Of a stretch of 64,000 bases of DNA, positions 62,554 through 64,000 are shown piece by piece. The position numbers were made by a program, and so were the translations under genes. This stretch comes from Syntrophomonas sp. GTDB taxonomy: Bacteria > Bacillota > Syntrophomonadia > Syntrophomonadales > Syntrophomonadaceae. How positions within the stretch are numbered: position 1 is the stretch's first letter; each line of letters opens with the position of its first letter. The DNA is taken from positions 1-64,000 of the forward strand of contig JAENZE010000001.1 of NCBI GenBank assembly GCA_016841425.1, written 5' to 3'. The notes under the pieces were generated by a model. The model had not been told where the DNA came from. It made no database searches and saw nothing but the letters and a program-made list of their open reading frames with translations.

Positions 62554-64000
62554 ATGGCTTATAAGAAATATTTTTTGTTATTTATATTAATATTAGCAGC
62601 GATATTTTCCGCTCCGGATGTTTCCCTGGCGGAATATTTTGTTATTAACCAGTATGATGTCAACGCTATAGTACTGGAATCCAACCGCTATCAGATGCTG
62701 GAAACTCTGGAAGTGGAATTTACTGCTCCCCGGCATGGGATTATTAGAGCTATACCGGAGCGGTATAATAATCGCCCGGTTCTAATTGAAAATGTATATG
62801 TGGAAGGATACGACTATAATGTTTACCGGGAGTCAGGCCAGCTAAATATCCAAATTGGAAGTCCTGATTACACTGTAGCTGGGCGGCAAATCTATAAAAT
62901 ACATTATGATTATGATATGGGTGAGGACGGAATCCAAGAATATGATGAATTTTATTTTAACCTGATCGGCACCGAGTGGAACACCCAAATACATAATGCC
63001 AGTTTTACGGTTCAAATGCCAAAGGAGTTTGACAGCAGCAGAGTTAATTTTACCAGAGGTACTTATGGCAGTACTAGAACTGACGGCCTGGCGTATGAAG
63101 TGAATGGAAATATAATAACCGGAAGGATTACCGCTGCCCTAAATAATAACGAAGGAGTTACTATAGCACTTCCACTTCCAGAAGGTTACTACACAGGTGA
63201 AAGGGAAGTGCAGGATATGATGAGGAATATGGCCAGGTGGAACTGGCTTCTATTCCCGCTGCTGATGGCGGTTGCTCTCTTTATCTGGTACCGGTTTGGC
63301 AGAGATAAACCGCTGTATCCAAGTGTGCAGTTTTACCCGCCGCAAGGAATAAGCTCCTGTGATATCGGGTATATAATGGACGGGAAGGTTGATGGCAAAG
63401 ATGTCACCTCTTTACTGTTTTACTGGGCTGATAAAGGACATCTAGTCATTCAGGAAGAAGAAAAGACCTGGTTTCTAGGTAAGGAGATATTCCGGTTTAT
63501 AAGGAAAAAGGAACTGGATGATACCGCCCAGGAATACGAGCGGATAGCATTCGATGATTTATTTTCTTTCGGTGATGGTTATCAGGTCACTACCGAAGAT
63601 TTGAAGGAGAATTTTTATAAAACCATTAGCACGGTTAGCAGTATGGTGGAAGGCCGGTTTAGCGGAGTAACCGCTATCTGGTCAAAAACCAGTAAAATAA
63701 TGTCTTTATTGGCCCTGCTGCTGTCTTCCCTGCCTTATGTTTATCTTGTCCAGCAAGTTATAGCCTATTATGGTGGCGTAGCCAATGGGTGGATATTACT
63801 AATAACTGTCGGTATAATCGTGATGATAATCAACGGGGGCTTGGTGGCTTTGACCAGCAGATGGGAAGGTTATAATCTGCGGCAAAAAAGAGGGCGGATC
63901 ATTATCGCCCTGCTGATATTTATAATAATGCTGGGATTGCCTGCCTATATCATTTTCAGCATAGGAATACCAGTATTAGAAGCGGTCAAGGCTTCGTTAA
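62554..64000 (+). CDS. DUF2207 membrane protein, cut by window end
   Basis: The visible part is 482 residues with no stop before the window edge. A signal peptide (1-26, ending VSLAEY) leads to a beta-rich extracellular domain (about 30-215), then a membrane helix (WNWLLFPLLMAVALFIWYRF) and a cytoplasmic segment with YPPQGISSCDIGYIMDGKVD. More hydrophobic helices follow near the end. This is the usual DUF2207 layout and it sits 13 bp after lemA. Function unknown. Confidence 0.88.
   Translation, partial: MAYKKYFLLFILILAAIFSAPDVSLAEYFVINQYDVNAIVLESNRYQMLETLEVEFTAPRHGIIRAIPERYNNRPVLIENVYVEGYDYNVYRESGQLNIQIGSPDYTVAGRQIYKIHYDYDMGEDGIQEYDEFYFNLIGTEWNTQIHNASFTVQMPKEFDSSRVNFTRGTYGSTRTDGLAYEVNGNIITGRITAALNNNEGVTIALPLPEGYYTGEREVQDMMRNMARWNWLLFPLLMAVALFIWYRFGRDKPLYPSVQFYPPQGISSCDIGYIMDGKVDGKDVTSLLFYWADKGHLVIQEEEKTWFLGKEIFRFIRKKELDDTAQEYERIAFDDLFSFGDGYQVTTEDLKENFYKTISTVSSMVEGRFSGVTAIWSKTSKIMSLLALLLSSLPYVYLVQQVIAYYGGVANGWILLITVGIIVMIINGGLVALTSRWEGYNLRQKRGRIIIALLIFIIMLGLPAYIIFSIGIPVLEAVKASL

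Noticed and set aside
1-64000. CRISPR array, prophage or complete insertion sequence
   Set aside because: No regularly spaced repeats, phage structural genes or transposase frames were seen on either strand.

Overview
The window looks like a chromosome segment of a spore-forming, low-GC Firmicute. The best fit is a syntrophic fatty-acid oxidiser of the Syntrophomonadaceae type (inference from gene content). Supporting signs are a set of beta-oxidation genes (acyl-CoA dehydrogenase, thiolase, enoyl-CoA hydratase, 3-hydroxyacyl-CoA dehydrogenase), an alpha/beta-type SASP, YtaF, a sporulation-kinase-like sensor, TRAP (MtrB), and very G-rich ribosome binding sites. No complete transposase, phage or CRISPR array is present, but several small palindromic intergenic repeats are.

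Layout. 1-6.3 kb: a CBS/PAS sigma-54 activator faces a thiolase-acyl-CoA dehydrogenase operon. Far upstream of the thiolase lie a near-consensus -24/-12 promoter (5939-5954) and three palindromic AATGCnAAAAnGCATT sites. 6.3-10.5 kb: rhomboid protease, an unknown coiled-coil protein, an AhpD-like protein, HAD hydrolase, SASP and a YbaK protein. 10.5-17.5 kb: dnaE, mtrB, pfkA, pyk. 17.5-21.3 kb: crt and hbd behind a second -24/-12 promoter (19425-19440), followed upstream by a second sigma-54 activator. 21.4-27.6 kb: small membrane and secreted proteins, an acyl-carrier-like protein without its serine, HelD, a possible small RNA, and tRNA-Leu(CAA) with a consensus promoter. 27.8-36.2 kb: ECF sigma/anti-sigma pair, polA, mutM, ytaF, coaE, a lytic transglycosylase and a solute-binding protein. 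36.2-40.7 kb: SRPBCC protein, an unknown small protein and a multi-PAS histidine kinase.

40.9-56.8 kb, all on the minus strand, is the most notable part: a complete [NiFe]-hydrogenase and nickel block. In transcription order it has a metal-binding lipoprotein, a NikL/CbiL-like protein, CbiM, CbiQ, CbiO, DUF3842, FmdE, a CooT-DUF4198 fusion, then hypA, hypB, hydrogenase small subunit (Tat signal), large subunit, cytochrome b, maturation protease, hypF, hypC, hypD, hypE and a DsrE protein. Nickel uptake, nickel handling, cofactor assembly and the enzyme are thus encoded together.

The large subunit reads through an in-frame TGA exactly at the second cysteine of the L1 nickel-binding motif (RTCGV-TGA-PVAH). 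A 7-bp GC-rich stem-loop follows 13 nt after the TGA, with the geometry of a bacterial SECIS. The simplest reading is a [NiFeSe] hydrogenase whose selenocysteine sits at a bridging ligand in L1. Characterised [NiFeSe] enzymes known to me carry it at the terminal ligand in L2, and L2 here keeps both cysteines. Both the nickel-import operon and the hyp operon also have long leaders ending in an intrinsic terminator just before the first gene, suggesting attenuation or riboswitch control.

57-64 kb: MBL-fold hydrolase, a nested inverted-repeat element, small proteins including one with an LPQTG motif, an arginine-deiminase-like protein, LemA, and a DUF2207 protein cut by the window end.
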